Assembly (NCBI GenBank): GCA_022567775.1
Contig: JADFGH010000040.1
Coordinates: forward strand, 1-10,526
Source: Pseudomonadota bacterium
GTDB taxonomy: Bacteria > Pseudomonadota > Gammaproteobacteria > Steroidobacterales > Woeseiaceae
Length of the DNA stretch: 10,526 nucleotides
Reading direction: 5' to 3'
Shown here: piece after piece, positions 1 to 7,796 of the stretch
Position numbering within the stretch: position 1 is the first letter of the stretch
Layout: every line of letters begins with the position of its first letter
Notes under the pieces: model-generated
Told to the model about the DNA's origin: nothing
Database searches by the model: none
What the model saw: the letters and a program-made list of their open reading frames with translations, nothing else
Made by a program: the position numbers and the translations under genes

Positions 1-1
1 C

Positions 2-1738
2 CTCGACTATAACCAGGTCTACGACTCGTTCAATGCGCAGGGAAATAACCCCTCGACGAACCGGTGGGAAGATATCTATGTGACCGGCACCTATCTGCAC
101 CAGGTGGAGACGAACGGCTTTTATCTTAGAATCGATCACGAACTCTCGTTCGCGACCTTTACGTCCATCACTTCCTGGGATGACACGGAAGTGCTCTGGA
201 CCTATGAAACAGGCGGCATCGGCAATAACAGTGGCACGGGTGTCACGAACTGCACCACCTGCATTTTCCTGAACGGCGCCTCCGCCGACGGCAGTCCGCA
301 GGTAACTCTTGCGATCGATCAGGACCAGAAGTACACGCAGGCAAGCCAGGAATTTCGCCTGGTATCGTCTGCCGAGGAAGACTTCAGCTGGATCGCGGGA
401 ATCTATTTCTTCACGGAAGATTCCGATTTGATGCAGAATGTCCGCTTCGGCGCAGCGGCATTCGACACCAGTTTGCCCAACGATACGACGGGTACGTTTC
501 CACCTATCGGACAACCCATCGGCGGCTTTTTCGGCAGCTTCCCGCTGATTAGCCCTGCTGCTGGTGGTTTCGGTAATCGGCTCGCCTACCAGTACGGCGA
601 ACTGGAAAACGATGTCTGGTCGCCTTATGGACAGATCGAATACGATTTCTCGGAAACACTGTCCCTCACAGCCGGTTTGCGATTCACCAACGACGAAAAA
701 AGTCTGCCTGTCAGCCAGGTCGGCAACATAAGTACGCTCGGCGATTCCATCACGACGGTCTACGATAAGGGGCTGGTGCTGGCCCGAGGCTCACAAAACA
801 CACTCGCCTGTGACCTCGACGGTGATGGCAACAATACGTTCGTCGCTTCCGGCGGCGATCCAGCCAACACAGCGGATAATCGGGGTCTCCTGTGTACGGA
901 TAATCTTGTCCGTCCCGACCTGAACTTCGAGGAATGGGGCGGCAAGATCGGCCTCGACTGGCGACTCAGCGACGACGTCATGCTTTATGGCAGTTTTTCA
1001 CGCGGCTTCCGCTCCGGCAAACACGATATCGAGTTCCTGCATGGACCGCATACCGGCTTTGCACTGACAGATCTCCAGCCGGAGACGCTCGACGCATTTG
1101 AGATCGGTCTCAAATCGACGCTGCTGGATGGAGCGATGCAGCTCAATCTCTCGGCGTATATGTACACCTGGAAGAATCAGCAGACGATATTCGTAAGCCC
1201 GATCACCGGACCGGCGTTCGTGAATATCCCGGAATCGGACTTGCAGGGCTTCGAAGCCGAAATGAAATGGGCGCCGGCAGAAGGCTGGTATATCTCGGCG
1301 GCACTCGGCCTGCAGGATACGGAAATACAATCGACTACCGACCCCCGTTTTGTACAGGTCGGTCACGAACTGCCATTTGCAGCCGACACTTCCGCAAACC
1401 TCCTGGTGATCAAGGACATCAACATCGGCAATAACGTGCTGTCACTGCAGGCAGACTATCAGTACCGCAGTAAACCCAAAATCTATGCCCGCGATATCGG
1501 TGCGGACCCGACAACCAATTTCATTGACGAAATTGAACAAGTCAATCGGCTCAACGCCAGGGTCAGTTATGCTTTCGGCAACGATCAGCAATTCGAAATT
1601 GCCGCATTCGGCGAAAATATCACCGAAAACGAGACCTGCTCCTACAAGTGGGACCTTACCGGCATCTCGGGAACGACCTACTGTGTTGCGAACGAGGCGG
1701 TCGCATTCTATGGCGTGCAGGGCAGGATCAGGTTCTGA
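2..1738 (+). CDS. TonB-dependent outer-membrane receptor, C-terminal part (5' end outside window)
   Basis: The frame is open from the left edge (codon at 2-4) to a TGA at 1736-1738, giving about 578 residues. GTG at 80 is only an internal valine. Visible are beta-barrel segments typical of TonB-dependent receptors: EFRLVSS followed by FSWIAGIYFF near 350-412, SPYGQIEYDF near 620, LTAGLRFTNDEKS, YGSFSRGFRSG near 985-1018, and a repeated amphipathic strand pattern. The protein ends in GRIRF; a terminal aromatic residue is the usual outer-membrane assembly signal. The signal peptide, TonB box and most of the plug lie outside the window. These receptors bind a ligand at the surface and import it using TonB-ExbBD energy. 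The neighbouring aromatic-acid genes suggest an aromatic or lignin-derived ligand, but a siderophore is equally possible from sequence alone. Three cysteine pairs and a DLDGDG loop sit in likely surface loops. Confidence 0.93.
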   Translation, partial: LDYNQVYDSFNAQGNNPSTNRWEDIYVTGTYLHQVETNGFYLRIDHELSFATFTSITSWDDTEVLWTYETGGIGNNSGTGVTNCTTCIFLNGASADGSPQVTLAIDQDQKYTQASQEFRLVSSAEEDFSWIAGIYFFTEDSDLMQNVRFGAAAFDTSLPNDTTGTFPPIGQPIGGFFGSFPLISPAAGGFGNRLAYQYGELENDVWSPYGQIEYDFSETLSLTAGLRFTNDEKSLPVSQVGNISTLGDSITTVYDKGLVLARGSQNTLACDLDGDGNNTFVASGGDPANTADNRGLLCTDNLVRPDLNFEEWGGKIGLDWRLSDDVMLYGSFSRGFRSGKHDIEFLHGPHTGFALTDLQPETLDAFEIGLKSTLLDGAMQLNLSAYMYTWKNQQTIFVSPITGPAFVNIPESDLQGFEAEMKWAPAEGWYISAALGLQDTEIQSTTDPRFVQVGHELPFAADTSANLLVIKDINIGNNVLSLQADYQYRSKPKIYARDIGADPTTNFIDEIEQVNRLNARVSYAFGNDQQFEIAAFGENITENETCSYKWDLTGISGTTYCVANEAVAFYGVQGRIRF

Positions 1739-1755
1739 TCGTTTAACAGAGTAAG

Positions 1756-2751
1756 TCAGAAGATGTCGAGGTCGTCTGCGAGGACGACCTCGCCGTCATA
1801 GGTAGTCCGTACTTCATCGACGATAACAGCCTCGGGCACGCCGTAGAACAGGCCATGATAGAGGACGAGTAACCCGGGCCTTGCCTCGCTCGCCAGTTTG
1901 CCGAGATCACTGGCAAGGGTGTGCGACGATTTATGATAGTTCTGCCAGAATTCTGTGGCCCCGGCCAGTCCACTGTCGCTGATCACCTCGTGGAACAATA
2001 AATCTACACCACGTGATTTCTCCAGCACTTTTTCGCTGTATGCGGTGTCACCGGAAATCACGATTGACATGTCAGCGGTCGTAATCTTGTAGCCGTATGC
2101 AGGCTTTATTTCGCCATGGTTAACCGCGAAAGCCTCGATCGTCAGATCGTCTTTTTGAAACACGATGCCCTCCCCGATCTCCGTCACATTGACTTTGTGT
2201 GCTTTCGGGTTTTGCACTGGCTGTACACCTGACCTCCTGAGCGCCGTATCCGCCGCCATCATCTCGACCATGCCCTGCGTCATCTGCTCGAGACCCCGGG
2301 GCCCCCATGCGAATAGCGGTTTACGCCTGCGCCACCAGAGGGTGTATGCGAGTTCCGCATAGTCCATCGTATGATCGCTGTGCAAGTGCGTGAGAAACAC
2401 GCAGCAGATCTGGCTCGGATACAGCGAGGGGATGTCGTACTGGTAGCGTGCGGTGACGGCGTTTTGAATCGCGCCGGCGCCGATATCGAACAGGTACGCC
2501 TCGCCCTTGTGAATAACGGCAATACTCGGCCCCGCGCGGTGTGCATCAGGCACCGGGTTCCCCGTGCCAAGCATGACAACCTGTGTTTCTTTGTCGAGCT
2601 CAGCCTGGGTTGGTTCGTCGCGCACCTCGATGATCGCGCTCGGTACGACTTTGGCGAATGGTTCTTCCGCGGTTCGCTGGCAGGCCGTGATCGTCAAAAC
2701 AGCCACCGGCAGGAGGGCAAGGGCAATTATTCTATTCAGCGTCCCCGTCAT
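1756..2751 (-). CDS. Exported metallo-beta-lactamase-fold hydrolase, probable lipoprotein (RNase Z/AtsA-like)
   Basis: The product has 331 residues with the start taken at 2751, because this ATG opens a classical signal peptide: MTGTLNR, then a hydrophobic stretch, then ITAC with Cys24 as likely lipidation site. The frame continues upstream to 2838, but that part overlaps ligJ and would bury the signal peptide. Metal motifs of the MBL fold are clear: THLHSDH (His122, His124, Asp126, His127), His212 in NHGEIKPAYGY, Asp235 in ISGDTAY, and His299 in LYHG. The HEV (His254) and SSHT (His277) motifs also match the RNase Z/arylsulfatase AtsA branch. A dinuclear metal hydrolase is expected, acting in the periplasm or at a membrane face, so tRNA processing is unlikely. 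It follows ligJ by 4 nt and should be co-transcribed and translationally coupled with it. The substrate is unknown; an ester, lactone or sulfate ester of an aromatic acid is an inference. It converges on the receptor gene with a 17-nt gap. Confidence 0.88.
   Translation of the reverse strand: MTGTLNRIIALALLPVAVLTITACQRTAEEPFAKVVPSAIIEVRDEPTQAELDKETQVVMLGTGNPVPDAHRAGPSIAVIHKGEAYLFDIGAGAIQNAVTARYQYDIPSLYPSQICCVFLTHLHSDHTMDYAELAYTLWWRRRKPLFAWGPRGLEQMTQGMVEMMAADTALRRSGVQPVQNPKAHKVNVTEIGEGIVFQKDDLTIEAFAVNHGEIKPAYGYKITTADMSIVISGDTAYSEKVLEKSRGVDLLFHEVISDSGLAGATEFWQNYHKSSHTLASDLGKLASEARPGLLVLYHGLFYGVPEAVIVDEVRTTYDGEVVLADDLDIF
1767..1792. repeat. Perfect 10-bp inverted repeat at convergent gene ends
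   Basis: CGAGGTCGTC (1767-1776) and GACGACCTCG (1783-1792) are exact reverse complements around a 6-nt loop, TGCGAG. It lies inside the last codons of the MBL-fold gene, 29 nt past the receptor stop. The GC-rich stem could act as a hairpin for RNA made from either strand. Neither side has the T-run expected of a standard intrinsic terminator, so the terminator role is only a possibility. It could also be a by-product of the encoded V-L-A-D-D-L residues. Confidence 0.5.
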
Positions 2752-2755
2752 TCGA

Positions 2756-3769
2756 TCAGTCCACGCCGAGCCGGCTGTAAACGCGCCGGGTATTGTCCTC
2801 GAAGATCGCTTGCCGGCCCGCAGCCGACAGATTCTCATGGTTGTCGATGTAGCGCCTCGTATCGTCGAAGTAATGTCCGGTTTCCGGATCTATGCCGCGC
2901 ACGGCGCCGACCATCTCGGATGCAAACAGGATATTTTTCAGCGGAATGACGTCCAGTAGCAGATCGATGCCAGCCTGGTGATAAACGCAGGTATCGAAAT
3001 AAACATTATCCATCAGCAACTCATCAAGCGGCGGCCGGCCCATCATGTCCGCGAGTCCGCGGAAGCGGCCCCAGTGATAGGGAACCGCCCCGCCGCCATG
3101 CGGAATGACGAATTTGATCGTGGGGAAATCCCTGGTGACGTCCGAAGTCATGAGCTGCATGAAGGCCGTCGTATCGGCGCCAAGGTAGTGCGACCCGGTG
3201 GTGTGGAAAGCCGGGTTGCAGGCTGCACTGACGTGGATCATCGCGGGCACGTCCAGCTCCACCATTTTCTCGTACATCGGATACCAGTAACGATCGCCGA
3301 GTGGTGGCGATGTCCAGTAGCCGCCGGACGGATCGGGACTCAGGTTACAGCCGACGAAGCCGAATTCGTTCACGCAGCGTTCCAGTTCCGCGACGCTGGT
3401 CTCGAGACCCGCATCGGGAGACTGCGGCAATTGCGCCACGCCGATGAAGTTCTCGGGATAGAGTTGCGTGATCCGGTATATGAGCTCGTTGCAGTGTTCG
3501 GTCCAGTACTTGCTCGTTGACTCGTTGCCAATGTGGTGACCCATCCAGCTCGCGCGCGGCGAGAAGATCGTCAGGTCGGTGCCGCGCTCGCGTTGCAACT
3601 TAAGTTGCGCCCCCTCGAGGCTTTCACGAATCTGATCGTCGCTGATATTGATAACGCCCTTGATCGCTTCGTGATCAGGGTCCTTTTCGAGCTCGGCCTT
3701 TTGCTGCTCGCGATAACGCCCGAGTTCCGGCGGCGCCGTAGTGTAGTGGCCGTGACAATCGATAATCAT
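2756..3769 (-). CDS. ligJ: LigJ, 4-oxalomesaconate (KCH) hydratase
   Basis: An amidohydrolase-superfamily TIM-barrel protein of 337 residues, close in length to LigJ of Sphingobium SYK-6 (about 341). It adds water to the isomerised ring-opening product (2-keto-4-carboxy-3-hexenedioate) to give 4-carboxy-4-hydroxy-2-oxoadipate, the LigK substrate. Seen: N-terminal MIIDCHGHYTT with His6 and His8 as metal ligands, SPRAS near 70-74, SPDPSGGYWTSPPL near 144-157, His179 in MIHV, His224 in PHGGGAVPYHWGRFRGL, and Glu285 in FASEMVGAVRG. The glutamate, where most amidohydrolases have aspartate, is a LigJ hallmark. The start at 3769 is chosen because the family begins at this methionine; an in-frame ATG at 3823 would add 18 unrelated residues. 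It is transcribed away from ligU, whose product it uses, and is followed after 4 nt by the MBL-fold lipoprotein gene. Confidence 0.95.
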   Translation of the reverse strand: MIIDCHGHYTTAPPELGRYREQQKAELEKDPDHEAIKGVINISDDQIRESLEGAQLKLQRERGTDLTIFSPRASWMGHHIGNESTSKYWTEHCNELIYRITQLYPENFIGVAQLPQSPDAGLETSVAELERCVNEFGFVGCNLSPDPSGGYWTSPPLGDRYWYPMYEKMVELDVPAMIHVSAACNPAFHTTGSHYLGADTTAFMQLMTSDVTRDFPTIKFVIPHGGGAVPYHWGRFRGLADMMGRPPLDELLMDNVYFDTCVYHQAGIDLLLDVIPLKNILFASEMVGAVRGIDPETGHYFDDTRRYIDNHENLSAAGRQAIFEDNTRRVYSRLGVD

Positions 3770-3861
3770 GCCGATTCCCGTCTCGATATTCCGAAGATTA
3801 CTGGTATGTGTTTCAAAGAGCATAGCAGCGCCGTATTATTAAGAAAAAGCATTTGTCGACC
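3770..3861. promoter_or_regulatory. Divergent control region between ligJ and ligU operons
   Basis: This 92-bp gap separates the starts of ligJ (-) and ligU (+), so promoters for both catabolic operons should lie here or overlap the gene ends. It is AT-richer than its surroundings. An imperfect dyad, TATG (3805-3808), 12 nt, CATA (3821-3824), overlaps the candidate -35 of the ligU promoter and is a possible operator. It matches no operator I recognise with certainty. No regulator gene is in the window. I see no convincing promoter hexamers for the ligJ direction. Confidence 0.55.
3811..3839 (+). promoter_or_regulatory. Candidate sigma-70 promoter for the ligU operon
   Basis: TATTAT at 3834-3839 is a good -10 match. 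TTTCAA at 3811-3816, 17 nt upstream, is a weak -35. Transcription would start near 3846, leaving a leader of about 16 nt before the ATG at 3862. The weak -35 would fit an activator-dependent promoter. This is a by-eye prediction. Confidence 0.3.
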
Positions 3862-4947
3862 ATGACCAGAACCCAGACTGCAATCCCCTGCGCCATACTT
3901 CGTGGCGGTACCTCACGCGGCGTCTATTTTCGCCGCCAGGACCTGCCCGGTGATGCACGCTTGCGCGACAGGATCCTGCTCCAGGTCATGGGCGGGCCGG
4001 ATCCACTGCAGATCGACGGTATCGGCGGCGGCCATCCTTTGACTAACAAGGTAGCGATTGTCGGACCCTCAGCACGCGATGATGCCGACGTCGACTACCT
4101 GTTTCTGCAGGTGAAGCCTGAGGAATCCCGTGTCAGTGATGTGCAGAATTGCGGCAACATACTGGCAGGCGTTGGCCCTTTCGCGATTGAAGCCGGTCTT
4201 GTTACTGCGGGGTCTCCTCATACCCGGGTACGCGTTTATATGGTTAATAGCGGCAGTCTTTGCGAATTGACTGTCGAAACTCCTGATGGCGCCGTCAACT
4301 ACGCTGGAGAAACCACGATCGATGGCGTGCCCGGCAGCGCCGCGGCGATCGTATGCGATTTCCTGGATGTTGCAGGCTCCGCCTGCGGTGACTTGCTGCC
4401 TACCGGCAACACCACAGACACGATCGACGGCGTCCAGGTGACCTGTATCGACAATGGCATGCCGGTGGTCTTGTTGCGCGCAGCGGACTTCGCGATCAGC
4501 GGCTACGAGTCACCCGACGAGCTGGATGCGAACGACGATCTGAAAGCGCGCCTCGAAGCGCTGAGATGCAAGGTGGGGCCCTTGATGAACCTCGACGATG
4601 TTGCCGGCCTGAGCGTACCCAAGATGTGCCTGGTTGCGGAGCCACGCCACGGCGGAAGCTTAAGCACGCGCACCTTCATTCCACACGTCTGCCATCGATC
4701 CGTGGGTGTCCTTGGCGCCGTTACCGTTGCAACCGCCTGCCTGTTGCCGGGATCAGTAGCAAATCACATAGCCGTTGTGCCCGATGAGCGCGACCCGACA
4801 CTGGCAATCGAACATCCGGCCGGTAGTATGTCAGTCCGGCTCGTGACTGATCAAAGTGTTGAGGGCAAGTTTCGAATTGTGAAAGCCGGTGTAATCCGCA
4901 CCGCACGCATGCTGTTGCGAGGTGACGTATTTGTCTGGAGTACCTGA
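3862..4947 (+). CDS. ligU: LigU, 4-oxalomesaconate tautomerase (PrpF-like isomerase)
   Basis: A 361-residue protein of the PrpF/AcnD-accessory fold (two diaminopimelate-epimerase-like halves), usual length for the family. It moves the double bond of 4-oxalomesaconate to give the isomer hydrated by LigJ. Seen: AIPCAILRGGTSRGVYF at residues 7-23, the classic PrpF start; GIGGGHPLTNKVAIV with Lys63; QNCGNILAGVGPFA with Cys97; and RVYMVNSG. Lys63 and Cys97 align with Lys66 and Cys100 of characterised LigU, the lysine being the proposed catalytic base (from memory). The start is placed at ATG 3862. A TTG at 3853 would add three residues and has an A/G-rich stretch (3841-3849) upstream, so it cannot be excluded. 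The gene ends with TGA directly before ligI, in the same frame. GalD of gallate degradation is a close relative; the ligI and ligAB neighbours favour LigU. Confidence 0.93.
   Translation: MTRTQTAIPCAILRGGTSRGVYFRRQDLPGDARLRDRILLQVMGGPDPLQIDGIGGGHPLTNKVAIVGPSARDDADVDYLFLQVKPEESRVSDVQNCGNILAGVGPFAIEAGLVTAGSPHTRVRVYMVNSGSLCELTVETPDGAVNYAGETTIDGVPGSAAAIVCDFLDVAGSACGDLLPTGNTTDTIDGVQVTCIDNGMPVVLLRAADFAISGYESPDELDANDDLKARLEALRCKVGPLMNLDDVAGLSVPKMCLVAEPRHGGSLSTRTFIPHVCHRSVGVLGAVTVATACLLPGSVANHIAVVPDERDPTLAIEHPAGSMSVRLVTDQSVEGKFRIVKAGVIRTARMLLRGDVFVWST
4937..4940 (+). promoter_or_regulatory. Ribosome binding site deciding the TTG start of ligI
   Basis: GGAG lies inside the last codons of ligU, 7 nt before TTG 4948. 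The spacing is ideal. Since an in-frame stop precedes the TTG and no other start codon follows until well past the metal-binding motif, this site supports TTG initiation. Confidence 0.7.
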
Positions 4948-5811
4948 TTGAAGACCATTGCGCCGCCCGATCCGGATACGCGCAGGCCAGAGTACCGGGC
5001 ACCACCCGGTTCCTGTGATGCCCATTGCCATGTATTCGGGCCGGCTGATGTTTTTCCATACGCCAGCACACGCAAGTACACGCCACCCGATGCGCCGAAG
5101 GAAAAATTGCGTGAATTGCACGACACTTTGGGGCTGGAGCGCGCCGTCATCGTGCAGGCCAGTTGTCATGGCACTGATAATGCTGCAATGCTGGATGCCA
5201 TAGCCGCCAGCGACGGAAGATATCGTGGCGTTTGTAATGCAGACGATTCATTTACCGAGAGTCAGTTTGCAGAGCTGCATGCCGGTGGTATACGTGGTGT
5301 ACGCTTCAATTTCGTGAAACACCTGGGGGGAGCGCCCGATCTCGACAAGATGCGCGCGATTATTGAGAAAGTGCGGCACCTGCCCTGGCATGTCGAATTG
5401 CACTTCGATGCAAAGGACCTGCTTGAGTACGAATCGGTTTTGGACGAGATTCCATTGCCGGTGGTTATCGATCACATGGGACGTGCGCCGGTAGTCGATG
5501 GAGTGGGTCAGGCCCCGTTTCAGTCTCTGTTGTCCAAATTGAGAAACAGTGAAAATCTCTGGGTCAAAGTGTCGGGTTCCGAGCGACTATCGGCGGAAGG
5601 GCCACCGTTCTCCGATGCGCTACCGTTTGCGAGGGCCTGTATCGACGCTGCACCTGATCGCGTCATCTGGGGAACGGACTGGCCGCATCCCAATGTGAAG
5701 GTCATGCCGAACGATGGCGATCTCGTCGACCTGATTCCGCAGATGGCGCCAACTATCGATTTACAACGTCAGTTACTGGTGGATAATCCGGCCAGGCTAT
5801 TCGGATTCTGA
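4948..5811 (+). CDS. ligI: LigI, 2-pyrone-4,6-dicarboxylate (PDC) lactonase
   Basis: A 287-residue amidohydrolase-superfamily lactonase (SYK-6 LigI about 293) that hydrolyses PDC to 4-oxalomesaconate without needing a bound metal. Seen: DAHCHVFGP with His26 and His28, Tyr44, [11 protein letters not shown] with Ser72, Arg119 in RFNF, VIDHMGR with His176 and Arg179, SERL with Arg213, and the hallmark [10 protein letters not shown] with catalytic Asp244. By recalled alignment two active-site positions differ from SYK-6: His125 where Arg130 is expected and His152 where Tyr156 is expected. The start is TTG immediately after the ligU stop, in the same frame; no ATG, GTG or other TTG occurs before the DAHCH motif. 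The next gene, ligK, follows after 17 nt. The product feeds LigU upstream and LigJ across the divergent promoter. Function is very likely; fine substrate range is open. Confidence 0.94.
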   Translation: MKTIAPPDPDTRRPEYRAPPGSCDAHCHVFGPADVFPYASTRKYTPPDAPKEKLRELHDTLGLERAVIVQASCHGTDNAAMLDAIAASDGRYRGVCNADDSFTESQFAELHAGGIRGVRFNFVKHLGGAPDLDKMRAIIEKVRHLPWHVELHFDAKDLLEYESVLDEIPLPVVIDHMGRAPVVDGVGQAPFQSLLSKLRNSENLWVKVSGSERLSAEGPPFSDALPFARACIDAAPDRVIWGTDWPHPNVKVMPNDGDLVDLIPQMAPTIDLQRQLLVDNPARLFGF

Positions 5812-5828
5812 TCAACGGGCTTATTAGT

Positions 5829-6527
5829 ATGGAAAAAATTGCGGTACGCAATATACGCCGGGCAGCTGCCCAGGACATTACCGCGCTTGAGTCACTCGGC
5901 GTCGCGACGGTTCACGAGGCGCAGGGGCGCAAAGGCCTGATGAGGTCTTATATGCGTCCCATATTCACGGGCGCACGAATCGCGGGCAGCGCGATCACAG
6001 TCCTGAACCACCCGGGCGACAACTGGATGCTCCATGTGGCCATGGAGCTCTGCCAGCAAGGCGATGTCCTGGTTGTCGGCGTAAGCGATGAGGACGAACA
6101 CGGAATGTTCGGCGATCTGCTGGCTACATTGGCGATGGCCAGGGGCGTCAGGGGCCTCGTCATCGATGCCGGTGTCCGCGATGTCCGGGACCTGACAGAA
6201 ATGGGCTTCCCGGTGTGGTCGAAGGCCATCTGGTCGCAGGGCACGGTGAAGGCGACAGTCGGCAGCGTCAACGTGCCAATCATGTGTGCCGGCGCCGCCA
6301 TCAAGCCCGGGGATGTTGTCATCGCGGATGATGACGGAGTTTGCGTCGTGCCACGGGATGCAGCCGGATCTGTGGCACAGAAAGGCAAAGCGCGAGCTGA
6401 CAATGAAGAGTCAAAGAGAGCACGGCTGCAAGCGGGTGAACTTAGTCTCGATATATACGACATGCGGGAGCCCCTTGCTGATGCGGGACTCACGTATGTT
6501 GACTCGGTGGACGAAATCAACGGATAG
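5829..6527 (+). CDS. ligK: LigK, 4-carboxy-4-hydroxy-2-oxoadipate aldolase/oxaloacetate decarboxylase
   Basis: A 232-residue class II (metal-dependent) pyruvate aldolase with the RraA-like fold. It performs the last step, splitting 4-carboxy-4-hydroxy-2-oxoadipate into pyruvate and oxaloacetate, and enzymes of this family usually also decarboxylate oxaloacetate. Seen: [15 protein letters not shown] near 24-38, [10 protein letters not shown] near 49-58, GDNWMLHVA at 63-71, and the D-X20-R-D motif as Asp96, Arg117 and Asp118 in [19 protein letters not shown] and [19 protein letters not shown] follow, then the C-terminal helix [12 protein letters not shown]. The ATG at 5829 gives the family-length N terminus; only a weak purine stretch precedes it, suggesting coupling to ligI 17 nt upstream. 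The related 4-hydroxy-4-methyl-2-oxoglutarate aldolase activity is likely shared. RraA (RNase E inhibitor) is excluded by the motif and context. Confidence 0.95.
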   Translation: MEKIAVRNIRRAAAQDITALESLGVATVHEAQGRKGLMRSYMRPIFTGARIAGSAITVLNHPGDNWMLHVAMELCQQGDVLVVGVSDEDEHGMFGDLLATLAMARGVRGLVIDAGVRDVRDLTEMGFPVWSKAIWSQGTVKATVGSVNVPIMCAGAAIKPGDVVIADDDGVCVVPRDAAGSVAQKGKARADNEESKRARLQAGELSLDIYDMREPLADAGLTYVDSVDEING

Positions 6528-6538
6528 TCTGGCACTTC

Positions 6539-6543
6539 AGGAG
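6539..6543 (+). promoter_or_regulatory. Ribosome binding site deciding the GTG start of ligA
   Basis: AGGAG sits in the 22-nt gap between ligK and ligA, 6 nt before GTG 6550. It picks this GTG over upstream in-frame ATG codons that lie inside ligK and would add residues foreign to the LigA family. Confidence 0.75.
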
Positions 6544-6549
6544 ATTTCA

Positions 6550-7783
<1,234 letters not shown>

Positions 7784-7796
7784 GAACGGAGCCGAC

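Noticed and set aside
80..82. GTG as start of the receptor gene
   Set aside because: The frame is open to the left edge with receptor-like sequence, and the signal peptide and plug are missing, so this is an internal codon.
2752..2838. Upstream start for the MBL-fold gene at 2838
   Set aside because: It would overlap ligJ and place 29 residues ahead of a well-formed signal peptide starting at 2751.
2371..2949. Open frame of 192 codons on + opposite the MBL-fold gene and the ligJ end
   Set aside because: No recognisable domain; it spans two genes on the other strand whose motifs are intact, so it is a codon-bias shadow.
2978..3520. Open frame of 180 codons on + opposite ligJ
   Set aside because: Antisense to conserved LigJ blocks, no family features and no supporting ribosome site.
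3770..3823. Upstream start for ligJ at 3823
   Set aside because: It adds 18 residues absent from the family; LigJ proteins begin at the MIIDCHGHY methionine.
4948..5811. LigI as a generic metal-dependent amidohydrolase of unknown role
   Set aside because: [19 protein letters not shown] and the ligU/ligK context identify PDC lactonase, despite two substitutions.
5948..6535. Open frame of 195 codons on - opposite ligK
   Set aside because: Serine/threonine/proline-rich low-complexity translation, antisense to a confident gene.
6286..6549. Upstream extension of ligA starting inside ligK
   Set aside because: The extra 88 residues are ligK read in another frame and unlike LigA; GTG 6550 has an AGGAG site at 6 nt.
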